Assembly: GCA_963731585.1 (NCBI GenBank)
Contig: CAVSWC010000013.1
Span: 124,001 to 188,000 of the forward strand
DNA length: 64,000 nt
Reading direction: 5' to 3'
Origin: CANKHA01 sp963731585
GTDB taxonomy: Bacteria > Pseudomonadota > Alphaproteobacteria > Rhizobiales > Xanthobacteraceae
A program made the position numbers and the translations under genes. Below, in pieces: positions 56,063 through 63,013 of this stretch; position 1 is the first letter of the stretch; every line of letters begins with the position of its first letter. The notes under the pieces are model-generated. The model searched no databases. It worked only from the letters and a program-made list of their open reading frames with translations, and was not told where the DNA came from.

Positions 56063-57169
56063 TTACTCCGCCGCCGAGAGTTTTGCCGCCGGCATGGCAG
56101 GCGGCAGCGCTTCGGCGCTGTCTTCCGTTTCCGCCCGGTAGAAGCCGAGCGTGGTGAGAATGGGCGAGTCCGTCATCGTGAAGAGATACGCCGGCTGGCG
56201 GCCCGGATTGACGTGGCGGTGCCAGCTCCAGTTCGGGATCGCAACGCTGTCGTGCTTGCCCCAGTCGACTTCCTTGTCGGCGAACATGGTACGGCCTTCG
56301 CCCTGAATGACGAAAGCGATCGAGCTCGCGGTCGAGCGATGCAGGCGGCCGGTGAAGCCGGACGGCAGCACCTGGATTTGGCATTTCATCGTGGGCAGGC
56401 AGGGCCCGCCGTTCGTAGGATTGACGTATTCGAGCAGGTGGCCGTGATACGGATCGGCCGCATCGGCTTCGATGTTTTTGAGCACGCGCAGGGTTTCTTT
56501 CCAGGGATAACGGAAAGGCCGCGCTCCGAGGCTCTTTTGCGCCCCGTTGCGATAAAGCACATCCGTCAGCGATTCCGCCCCGGTCTGCTGCTGTGAAATA
56601 TCGCCCGGCTCTTCGTAGAAATTCACGTTCATGCCGACGGTGAAGGGCACGTCGAGCGCGTCCATCCAGATGGCAACCTGGTCGCTCTCGTTGTGATGGT
56701 CATGCCAGGCCCAGCTCGGTGTCAGCACGAGATCGTAGGATTCCATCGGCAGCGGACGGCCATCCACCACGGTGAACACCTTTTCGCTGCCCTGGATGGA
56801 GAAGCGCAGCGCGTTGATCGTGTGCCGGTGGGCCCAGGCGATCTCGCCCGCCTTCACCGCCTGCATCCCGGCAACAAGGTTCTGCACCGTGCCGCGCGGC
56901 AGCTTCGGATTGGTGAACATCAAGGCGCGGCGGGCGGTGTTGCTTTCGGTCATCGACTCGCAGGCCTGTTGCAGGATCTGCTGCATGTCGGTCCAGCGCC
57001 AGACATGCGGAATGCCGGCGGGCATCGGCTCGATGAAAAGCTGGCCATTGCCGCCCCTGCGGACATTCTGCGGGCGACTGGCATCGATCTGCCATTGGCC
57101 GCGCAAATTCGCAGTGGCCATCCGGGCTTCCAGCTCGCGCATGCGCGGGTTGGCTTCGATTTCTGCCAT
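56063..57169 (-). CDS. Gentisate/1-hydroxy-2-naphthoate-type bicupin ring-cleavage dioxygenase
   Basis: A 368-residue Fe(II) extradiol-like dioxygenase of the gentisate family. The N-terminal barrel has the iron site WAHRHTINALRFSIQG and the later His in TPSWAWHDHHNES; the C-terminal barrel has GRLHRSTASSIAF and IPNWSWHRHVN. Members open gentisate, salicylate or 1-hydroxy-2-naphthoate without needing two adjacent hydroxyls. The PhdJ-like aldolase at 48762 favours a naphthoate-like substrate, since PhdI plus PhdJ act in sequence, but no maleylpyruvate-pathway gene was seen to test the gentisate option. First gene of its unit, divergent from marR; start ATG at 57169 after gggagcgtccg. Confidence 0.75.
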   Translation of the reverse strand: MAEIEANPRMRELEARMATANLRGQWQIDASRPQNVRRGGNGQLFIEPMPAGIPHVWRWTDMQQILQQACESMTESNTARRALMFTNPKLPRGTVQNLVAGMQAVKAGEIAWAHRHTINALRFSIQGSEKVFTVVDGRPLPMESYDLVLTPSWAWHDHHNESDQVAIWMDALDVPFTVGMNVNFYEEPGDISQQQTGAESLTDVLYRNGAQKSLGARPFRYPWKETLRVLKNIEADAADPYHGHLLEYVNPTNGGPCLPTMKCQIQVLPSGFTGRLHRSTASSIAFVIQGEGRTMFADKEVDWGKHDSVAIPNWSWHRHVNPGRQPAYLFTMTDSPILTTLGFYRAETEDSAEALPPAMPAAKLSAAE

Positions 57170-57235
57170 CGGACGCTCCCTTCAATACCGGCGGTCTTTA
57201 GGTCTTCTCAGCCTCACGCCGCCCAGCCACGCAGA

Positions 57236-57254
57236 TAGTATGGCTGCCATACTA
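57236..57254. promoter_or_regulatory. Palindromic operator, probable MarR site
   Basis: A perfect 19-base palindrome, tagtatggctgccatacta, with nine-base arms around a central t. It lies in the 167-base divergent gap, 67 bases from the dioxygenase start and 82 bases before the marR start. Size and symmetry fit a dimeric MarR-family repressor controlling both genes. Confidence 0.7.
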
Positions 57255-57336
57255 ACTTGTCAACGGCCGCCGTCTGTGCTCGGATCAGGTAGTTTAGCGC
57301 AGCGGCGAGGTCGCGGCCAATCAAGGGTTTTTGTGC

Positions 57337-57822
57337 ATGGCGACGAGAAAAGAGGTTTCCGCCGCAACCGGGTCGCCGACCCTTCCGGCCACCGCGGGGC
57401 TGGGCTTTTACCTGCGGGAGGCCTACCGGGCCTTCAGCCGCGATTTCCATGCCCGTTTGGCGCGTCACGGCATCACCCACGCGCAATGGGTCATTCTGTG
57501 GTTTCTCTCCCAGGCCGGAAGCCTGACGCCGCTTGAAGTGTCGCGCCGCGCGGGGATCCAGAAGGCCTCCGCCACCTCGGTGATCGATGCGCTGAAGAAG
57601 CGCCGCCTCATCCGCGGCGACCAGGACAGCGTGGACCGGCGCAAGGTCAACCTGCATCTGACACCGGCAGGCCTCGACCTGATGCGGGAGCTGCTCGCCT
57701 GCGCGGCCGCAGCCAATGCCGACGCACGCGTTGGTTTTTCCGACAAGGAGCTGGAGACGCTGCTTCGGTTGTTGCGCGGCGTGACCGCCAACCTCGAGGG
57801 CAAGGGGCCGGGCGCAGTTTAG
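57337..57822 (+). CDS. MarR-family transcriptional regulator
   Basis: A 161-residue winged-helix regulator. The dimerisation helix LGFYLREAYRAFSRDFHARL is followed by the recognition region LTPLEVSRRAGIQKASATSV and the wing DSVDRRKVNLHLTPAG. MarR proteins near aromatic catabolic genes usually repress until an aromatic acid or CoA ester binds. The ATG at 57337 is preferred to a TTG two codons upstream. The gene is divergent from the dioxygenase unit, with the palindrome at 57236 between them, and its end overlaps the end of the convergent bicupin gene by four bases. Confidence 0.85.
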   Translation: MATRKEVSAATGSPTLPATAGLGFYLREAYRAFSRDFHARLARHGITHAQWVILWFLSQAGSLTPLEVSRRAGIQKASATSVIDALKKRRLIRGDQDSVDRRKVNLHLTPAGLDLMRELLACAAAANADARVGFSDKELETLLRLLRGVTANLEGKGPGAV

Positions 57823-58943
57823 GTATTGCCGCCTTCGTTGAAGATCTCGCCCATCCCGGACGGCACGCGGTTCTTCTTCAGCTCCTGCAGGAAGAGCTTG
57901 TGGATGCGCGGGTCCTGATCCTCGTATTCGATCTGCGCGCCGCCTTTCTTCGCGTCCTGATCGACGCCGAGGAAAATCTGCCGCTTCTGCGCGGTGAAGG
58001 GATAGCGCAGGCTGCCCATCGCGAGCGCCAGATAGCGGGCGGGGTAGCGGCTGGTGTTGAAATGCTGGTGGAAGATCTGGTCGACCGGCGCGAACACCAC
58101 GCCCGGCTTCCAGTCGATGCGGATGAAGTCCTTGTCGTCTTCGCGCCAGAACAGCGAATAGCCGTTGCCCTTGAGCGTCAGCACATGGAAATCCGGGCCG
58201 TGGCGATGGCCCTTCTTGTAGGTACCGACCGGCATCTCGGAGGTGTGCGCATGCATGATGCCTTCCGCCAATGCGAAGCGCATGTTCGAGCTTTTCGCGC
58301 CGCGCCGGTCCCAGGCCTCGAGTTTGAAGTTGGCGACATCGGAGACGAAATTGGTTTCCCACATGAAGCGGCCGCGCTGCGTTTCCACCATCTCGCCTTC
58401 GCCCTGAAAATAGTTTTCCTTGCCGATGCGTTTCCGAAACACCGCGGGATTGTTGAAGATGAAATCCTGGTCGTAGAACTGGTTCATGATCGCTGGGAGG
58501 TTGTTGGCCGAAATGAGCCGCGCCTTCTCGCTCCCCGAGGCGTTGAAATGCTGATAGGCGACGTTGAGCGGCAGCGCGAACAGGCTGTTCGGTCCCCATT
58601 CGAAGCTGTGGGTCTTGCCGTCGATCTCGATCTTGGTGCTGCCGTTGCCTGAGAGAACGTAAATCACCTCTTCATAGAGGTGCCGCTGCGGCGCGGTTTT
58701 GCCGCCCGGCGGCAGGTCGACGACGAAGAGCGACATGAAGTCGCCGCGTCCCTTCAGATGAACAAAGGCAGCCGGTACGTCCGCGCGTTGCCAGCGCTGC
58801 GTTTCCACCAACTGCAGATCGACCGCGAATTCCTCGACGATGGGGACGCCTTCGGCCTGTGCCCACTCAAGATAGGGGTCGCGCAGGAAATTTGCCCCCG
58901 CCATGACCTGCGAACTATCCGCGATCGGTGCCTGGTTGTTCAT
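57819..58943 (-). CDS. Bicupin protein, copy 3
   Basis: A 374-residue two-barrel cupin protein from the ATG at 58943 (gggagtagaagaatg). It is a more distant paralogue of those at 40842 and 45385, and the only one whose first barrel keeps a His (PQRHLYEEVIYVLSG, AYQHFNASG). The second barrel has KKGHRHGPDFHVL and IFHQHFNTS. It is convergent with marR and divergent from the NMT1-type gene at 59090; the 146-base gap between the divergent starts holds a ten-base palindrome gcgtgcacgc at 58961 but no confident promoter. Function unknown. Confidence 0.75.
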   Translation of the reverse strand: MNNQAPIADSSQVMAGANFLRDPYLEWAQAEGVPIVEEFAVDLQLVETQRWQRADVPAAFVHLKGRGDFMSLFVVDLPPGGKTAPQRHLYEEVIYVLSGNGSTKIEIDGKTHSFEWGPNSLFALPLNVAYQHFNASGSEKARLISANNLPAIMNQFYDQDFIFNNPAVFRKRIGKENYFQGEGEMVETQRGRFMWETNFVSDVANFKLEAWDRRGAKSSNMRFALAEGIMHAHTSEMPVGTYKKGHRHGPDFHVLTLKGNGYSLFWREDDKDFIRIDWKPGVVFAPVDQIFHQHFNTSRYPARYLALAMGSLRYPFTAQKRQIFLGVDQDAKKGGAQIEYEDQDPRIHKLFLQELKKNRVPSGMGEIFNEGGNT

Positions 58944-59089
58944 TCTTCTACTCCCGCTGCGCGTGCACGCTACGAACTCCCGCGTTAATGCAAAAGCCCT
59001 TTTTTGCCGCGGGGAATTGGCTGGACAGAAAAGGCAAACTTTGCGACTTTGCAAAAAACAACATCAATGTCGCTTTTCTAGGGAGTATC

Positions 59090-60070
59090 ATGGATAAAGT
59101 CGCGTTTCCCTATCGTTCTTCCAGCCATCTCATCCTGATGCATGTCGTTGCCGAGTCCGGCGCCTGGGAAAAACACGGGCTGCAGGTCGACTACGACTAT
59201 AAGATCGGCTCCCAGGACGCGCAGGCCGGTATTGAATCCGGCGATCTGGAATTCTGCGGCGGCAATCACGTTTCGACTTACGGGCTGCGCGCGCGCGGCT
59301 CGAAGTGGGTCTATCTCGGCCAGACCGTCAACAATGTCTACCACAGCCTGGTCGTGCGCCCCGACTCCGGCATCAACAGCGTCAGGGATATTCGCGGCAA
59401 GAAGCTGGGCGGCGTCGGCTCGCATCCGATCCTGAACAACTGGCTCTATCTGAAGCAGCGCGGGCTCGATCAGGACCGCGACGACTACGAGTTGGTCTGC
59501 CAGGAAGAATACAAGCCCGGCACCATGGATCCGCTGGAGCCGGAAAAGAAGCTGCCGCCGCTGTGGCATTGGGTGCGCGACGGCAAGGTGGACGCCGCTT
59601 TCGTCGGCGTGCCGTCGAGTCTGTTCGCCAAGGAAGCCGGGCTGCAGGTGATCGACGTGGAGCCGCTGCCGATGATCCAGTTCAGCAGCATCTCAACCAA
59701 TCTGAACTTCGTGCAGAAGCATCCAGATCTGGTCGAGCGCTTCATGAAGGGATTGCTGGAAGGCATCGCTTTCTTCAAGACCCGGCCCGACAAGGCGATC
59801 GAGATCATCCAGCGCCGCTACACCAAGGCCGGCCAGATGACGCTGGAGCAGGCCGCGCTCACCCATCGCGCGCTCGACAGCGTTCTGGAAGCCAAGATGT
59901 TTCCGACCATGAAAGCGATCGCCAACGTCTACCAAGAGGCGCTGCGCCAGGACAAGGAAGACGCCGCCAGGGTCAATCCGATGGAGCTTTGGGACTTGCA
60001 TCACCTGCGCCGGCTCGACGACGCGGGCTTCATCGACAGCCTCTACGGCAATCAGCGCCCCTCACATTGA
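59090..60070 (+). CDS. NMT1/SsuA-type binding-fold protein without signal peptide (copy 3)
   Basis: A 326-residue type II binding-fold protein beginning MDKVAFPYRSSSHLILMH at the ATG at 59090 (agggag upstream); an open frame extends earlier but crosses the presumed promoter and contains no signal peptide. It shares with the copies at 22640 and 27030 the GGNHVSTYGLRARG segment and the ending LWDLHHLRRLDDAGFIDSLY. Specific to it are a Cys in ELVCQEEYKPG and an insert near 180-190 (MDPLEPEKKLPPLWHW). Cytoplasmic; enzyme or sensor. It heads a plus-strand group with two TctC-type proteins. Confidence 0.7.
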   Translation: MDKVAFPYRSSSHLILMHVVAESGAWEKHGLQVDYDYKIGSQDAQAGIESGDLEFCGGNHVSTYGLRARGSKWVYLGQTVNNVYHSLVVRPDSGINSVRDIRGKKLGGVGSHPILNNWLYLKQRGLDQDRDDYELVCQEEYKPGTMDPLEPEKKLPPLWHWVRDGKVDAAFVGVPSSLFAKEAGLQVIDVEPLPMIQFSSISTNLNFVQKHPDLVERFMKGLLEGIAFFKTRPDKAIEIIQRRYTKAGQMTLEQAALTHRALDSVLEAKMFPTMKAIANVYQEALRQDKEDAARVNPMELWDLHHLRRLDDAGFIDSLYGNQRPSH

Positions 60071-60086
60071 GTAGGAGAGCAGGATC

Positions 60087-61130
60087 ATGAAACGCCTGAT
60101 GCTCGGTCTCACAGCGGCGTTGCTGATGTGCAGCGGCGCGGTGGCGCAGGAGCCGGTCAATTTTGCCGGCAAGACGATCACGATGATCATCGGTTACGCG
60201 CCGGGCGGCGGTACCGACACGTCGGGGCGCCTGATCGCCCAATTCCTCGCCAAATATCTTCCCGGCAGTCCGAATGTCATTGTGGAAAACCGGCCGGGCG
60301 CGGACGGCGTAACGGCGATGAACTTTTTCTATCAGCAGGTAAAGCCCGACGGCATGACGCTGACGATGGCGTCGAGCACGCAGGGCGATCCCGTCGTCTA
60401 CAAGCAGCCGCAGGTCAAATACGATCCGACCAAGCTGGAAATCATCGGCGGCATCGGCCGCGGCGGCTCGACCGTGGTCATCCGCAAGGATGCGGAGGAG
60501 CGTCTCTACGACAAGTCGAAACCGCCGGTGGTCATGGGCGCGGTCGGCGGCGTGCCGCGTTCCGGAATGCAGACCACCGCATGGGGCATCGAGATCCTCG
60601 GCTGGAATGCCAAATGGGTGCTCGGTTATCCCGGCACCAACGATCTCTTCGTCGCGCTCGAGCGCGGCGAGATCGACATGACCGCCAGCAGCAATCTGTT
60701 CCAGGTGCAGAAGTTGCTCGACACCGGCAAGGTCAAGGTGCTGACCCAGACCGGCATCCTGGAGAATGGGAAATTCTCGGGACGCTCGGAATTCGGCGAC
60801 GTGCCGGTGTTTCCCAACCAGGTGGAGAGCAAGCCGAGAACCGCGGTGCAGGATCAGGGCTATCGCTATTGGTTCGCCCTCGTGCTGCTCGACAAGTGGC
60901 TGGCGCTGCCGCCCAACACGCCAAAGCCGATGGTTGCTGCGTATCGGGAGGCCTTCACCAAGATGTCCAAGGACCCCGAATTCCTCGAGAAGGGCAAGAA
61001 GATGAGCCAGGACTTCGAGGCGCAGACCGGTGAGGACGTTCAGAACCTGATCATCACGCTCGGCAAAACCTCGCCGGAGGCCTTCGACTATATCCGCGCA
61101 ATGATGAAGCGGCAGGGTATCGGCGACTGA
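60087..61130 (+). CDS. TctC/Bug-family tripartite tricarboxylate-type binding protein 1
   Basis: A 347-residue periplasmic binding protein. Signal MKRLMLGLTAALLMCSGAVAQ, then FAGKTITMIIGYAPGGGTDT, the carboxylate-binding loop of the TctC family. VVENRPGADGVTAMNFFY and GYPGTNDLFVALERGEIDMT are further marks. No TctA or TctB membrane genes are in the window, so the protein must use a transporter elsewhere or act as an extracytoplasmic sensor, as many Bug proteins do. Start ATG at 60087 with aggagagcaggatc upstream. Confidence 0.85.
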   Translation: MKRLMLGLTAALLMCSGAVAQEPVNFAGKTITMIIGYAPGGGTDTSGRLIAQFLAKYLPGSPNVIVENRPGADGVTAMNFFYQQVKPDGMTLTMASSTQGDPVVYKQPQVKYDPTKLEIIGGIGRGGSTVVIRKDAEERLYDKSKPPVVMGAVGGVPRSGMQTTAWGIEILGWNAKWVLGYPGTNDLFVALERGEIDMTASSNLFQVQKLLDTGKVKVLTQTGILENGKFSGRSEFGDVPVFPNQVESKPRTAVQDQGYRYWFALVLLDKWLALPPNTPKPMVAAYREAFTKMSKDPEFLEKGKKMSQDFEAQTGEDVQNLIITLGKTSPEAFDYIRAMMKRQGIGD

Positions 61131-61190
61131 CCAAACAACAGGCGCGGCGGGAAATAAGAAATCCGCGCGTTACACTCAGGGAGGCGGAAG

Positions 61191-62282
61191 ATGATGCGTG
61201 TGTTCGTTGCCCTCGCGGCGACGCTGGCGCTGTGCGCCACCGCCTTCGGACAGGCTCCGGCCACGTTCGAGGGCAAGACCATTACCATGATGACCGGCGC
61301 GCCGGCTCCGGTCTCGTTCGAGGGCAAAACCGTCACCATGATGATCGGCCCGCCACCCGGCGGCGGCACCGATACCGCGGGGCGCATGATCGCGGCGTCG
61401 CTCGCCAAGCATCTGCCCGGCAGTCCGAACATCGTGGTGCAGAACATGCCCGGCGCGGACGGCATGGTCGCGATGAATTATTTCGTCCAGCATGCCAAGC
61501 CCGACGGGCAAATGATCATCATGGCCACCGGCACGCAGGGCGATCCGCTGGTCTATCGCGGTACGCAATCGCGCTATGACGCCACCAAGCTCGCGATCGT
61601 CGGCGGCGTCGGGCGCGGCGGGACCATCGTCGTGATCCGCAAGGACGCCGAGGATCGGCTGTTCGACAAGAGCAAGCCGCCGGTGGTGATGGGCGCCGTC
61701 GCCGGCGTTCCGCGCGCCGGCATGCAGACCACCGCCTGGGGCATCGATCTGCTGGGTTGGAACGCGAAATGGGTGGTTGGCTATCCCGGCACCAACGATC
61801 TTTTCGTCGCGCTGGAGCGCGGCGAGATCGACATGACGGCGAGCGGCAACTTTTTCCAGGTGGAAAAGCTGCTGCAGGGCGGCAAGGTCAAGGTGCTGAA
61901 CCAGAGCGGCACGCTCGCGGGCGGTAAAATGGTTGCGCGCCCGGAATTTCCGGACGCCCCGGTTTTCACCAACGAGCTGCAGGGCAAGCTCCCCTCCGGC
62001 GTGCGGGCAAAAGCCTTCAACTACTGGTTCAGTCTGGTCGTCTTGGACAAGTGGCTGGCGCTGCCTGAAGGCACGCCGGCGCCGATCTTGCAGGTCTATC
62101 GCGACGCCTTCGACAAAATGTCCAAAGATCCGGAGTTCATCGAGCGCGGCAGGAAGATGAGCGAGGATTTCGCGCCGCAGGCCGGCAAGGACGTGGAAGA
62201 CCTGCTGAAGACGCTGGGCGACACCACGCCGGAAGCGCTCGATTACATCAAGAACATGCTGAAGACGCAGGGGATCGGGTAG
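61191..62282 (+). CDS. TctC/Bug-family binding protein 2 with duplicated N-terminal strand
   Basis: A 363-residue paralogue of the preceding protein; signal MMRVFVALAATLALCATAFGQ. It begins with two copies of a 17-residue unit, FEGKTITMMTGAPAP then FEGKTVTMMIGPPPG, where the neighbour has one; the second copy joins the GGGTDTAGRM loop normally. The rest aligns without gaps (VVIRKDAEDRLFDKSKPPVV, GYPGTNDLFVALERGEIDMT). The extra strand would sit at the start of the mature protein. Same operon as the first TctC gene, 60 bases apart. Confidence 0.85.
   Translation: MMRVFVALAATLALCATAFGQAPATFEGKTITMMTGAPAPVSFEGKTVTMMIGPPPGGGTDTAGRMIAASLAKHLPGSPNIVVQNMPGADGMVAMNYFVQHAKPDGQMIIMATGTQGDPLVYRGTQSRYDATKLAIVGGVGRGGTIVVIRKDAEDRLFDKSKPPVVMGAVAGVPRAGMQTTAWGIDLLGWNAKWVVGYPGTNDLFVALERGEIDMTASGNFFQVEKLLQGGKVKVLNQSGTLAGGKMVARPEFPDAPVFTNELQGKLPSGVRAKAFNYWFSLVVLDKWLALPEGTPAPILQVYRDAFDKMSKDPEFIERGRKMSEDFAPQAGKDVEDLLKTLGDTTPEALDYIKNMLKTQGIG
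61266..61367 (+). repeat. 51-base in-frame tandem duplication in TctC gene 2
   Basis: Two adjacent copies of 51 bases start at 61266 and 61317 (ttcgagggcaagaccatta and ttcgagggcaaaaccgtca). Divergence at several positions indicates an old event, or partial conversion. It preserves the reading frame. Confidence 0.7.
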
Positions 62283-62285
62283 TCC

Positions 62286-62356
62286 TGTCATCCCGGCCAG
62301 GAACACAAGCCGGGACGGCTCTCCCCCGATCAAGTCGGGGGTCGGCCAGGATGACA
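62286..62356. repeat. Branched palindromic intergenic element 1
   Basis: An outer stem, tgtcatcc (62286-62293) with ggatgaca (62349-62356), encloses two inner hairpins: cccggc/gccggg (62292-62297 and 62309-62314) and cccccga/tcggggg (62323-62329 and 62335-62341). The outer stem and first inner arm share two bases, so pairing may alternate. It lies just after the second TctC gene and is followed by an a-run, so it may also terminate transcription. The layout resembles rhizobial intergenic mosaic/palindromic elements. Confidence 0.6.
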
Positions 62357-62485
62357 TAAAAAACCTGAAATGAACCAGCCACCTTACCAGCGGCCGTTTT
62401 CTTCTGAGAATGTCTGTCTTGCCATTACGGATGTTGATCGGCCTGCCGCTCCGGCCTATACGCCGCCCGGCATAGGAGAATAACA

Positions 62486-63013
62486 GTGAATTTGAGCGCC
62501 ATTCCGGTCGGGTCGAACCCGCCGCACGAGGTCAACGTCATCGTCGAGGTGCCGATCGGCGGCGAGCCGATCAAATACGAAGTCGACAAGAAGTCGGGCA
62601 TCTTGGTCGTGGACCGCTTTCTCTATACCTCGATGCGCTATCCGGGGAACTACGGGTTCATCCCGCACACGCTCTCTTCCGACGGCGATCCCTGCGACGT
62701 GCTGGTCATCAACACGCGCGCCATTACGCCGGGTGCGATGATGAGTGTGCGCCCGGTGGGCGTGCTGATGATGGAGGATGAAGCCGGCGGCGATGAGAAG
62801 ATCATCGCGGTGCCGTCCTCGAAACTCACGCGCCGCTATGATTCCGTGAAGACCTATACCGACCTGCCGGAGATCACGATCAAGCAGGTGCAGCATTTCT
62901 TCGAGCACTACAAAGACCTCGAAGATGAAAAGTGGGTGAGGGTCAGCCATTGGGGCGGCGTCGAAGAGGCGCATCGGCTCATCCTCGAAGGTATCGCCAA
63001 AGCCAAAGGCTGA
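62486..63013 (+). CDS. ppa: Inorganic pyrophosphatase
   Basis: A family I soluble pyrophosphatase of 175 residues that hydrolyses pyrophosphate to drive biosynthesis. NVIVEVPIGGEPIKYEVDK and the signature DGDPCDVLV (with metal-binding Asp), followed by DEKIIAVP and EHYKDLEDEKW, are diagnostic. The start is GTG at 62486 after aggagaataaca. Housekeeping gene with its own control; flanked on both sides by palindromic elements, marking the edge of the catabolic island. Confidence 0.95.
   Translation: MNLSAIPVGSNPPHEVNVIVEVPIGGEPIKYEVDKKSGILVVDRFLYTSMRYPGNYGFIPHTLSSDGDPCDVLVINTRAITPGAMMSVRPVGVLMMEDEAGGDEKIIAVPSSKLTRRYDSVKTYTDLPEITIKQVQHFFEHYKDLEDEKWVRVSHWGGVEEAHRLILEGIAKAKG

Noticed and set aside
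58961..58970. Palindrome gcgtgcacgc between the third bicupin and NMT1-type gene
   Set aside because: Only ten bases in GC-rich DNA; likely by chance. No second copy or matching regulator gene was seen.
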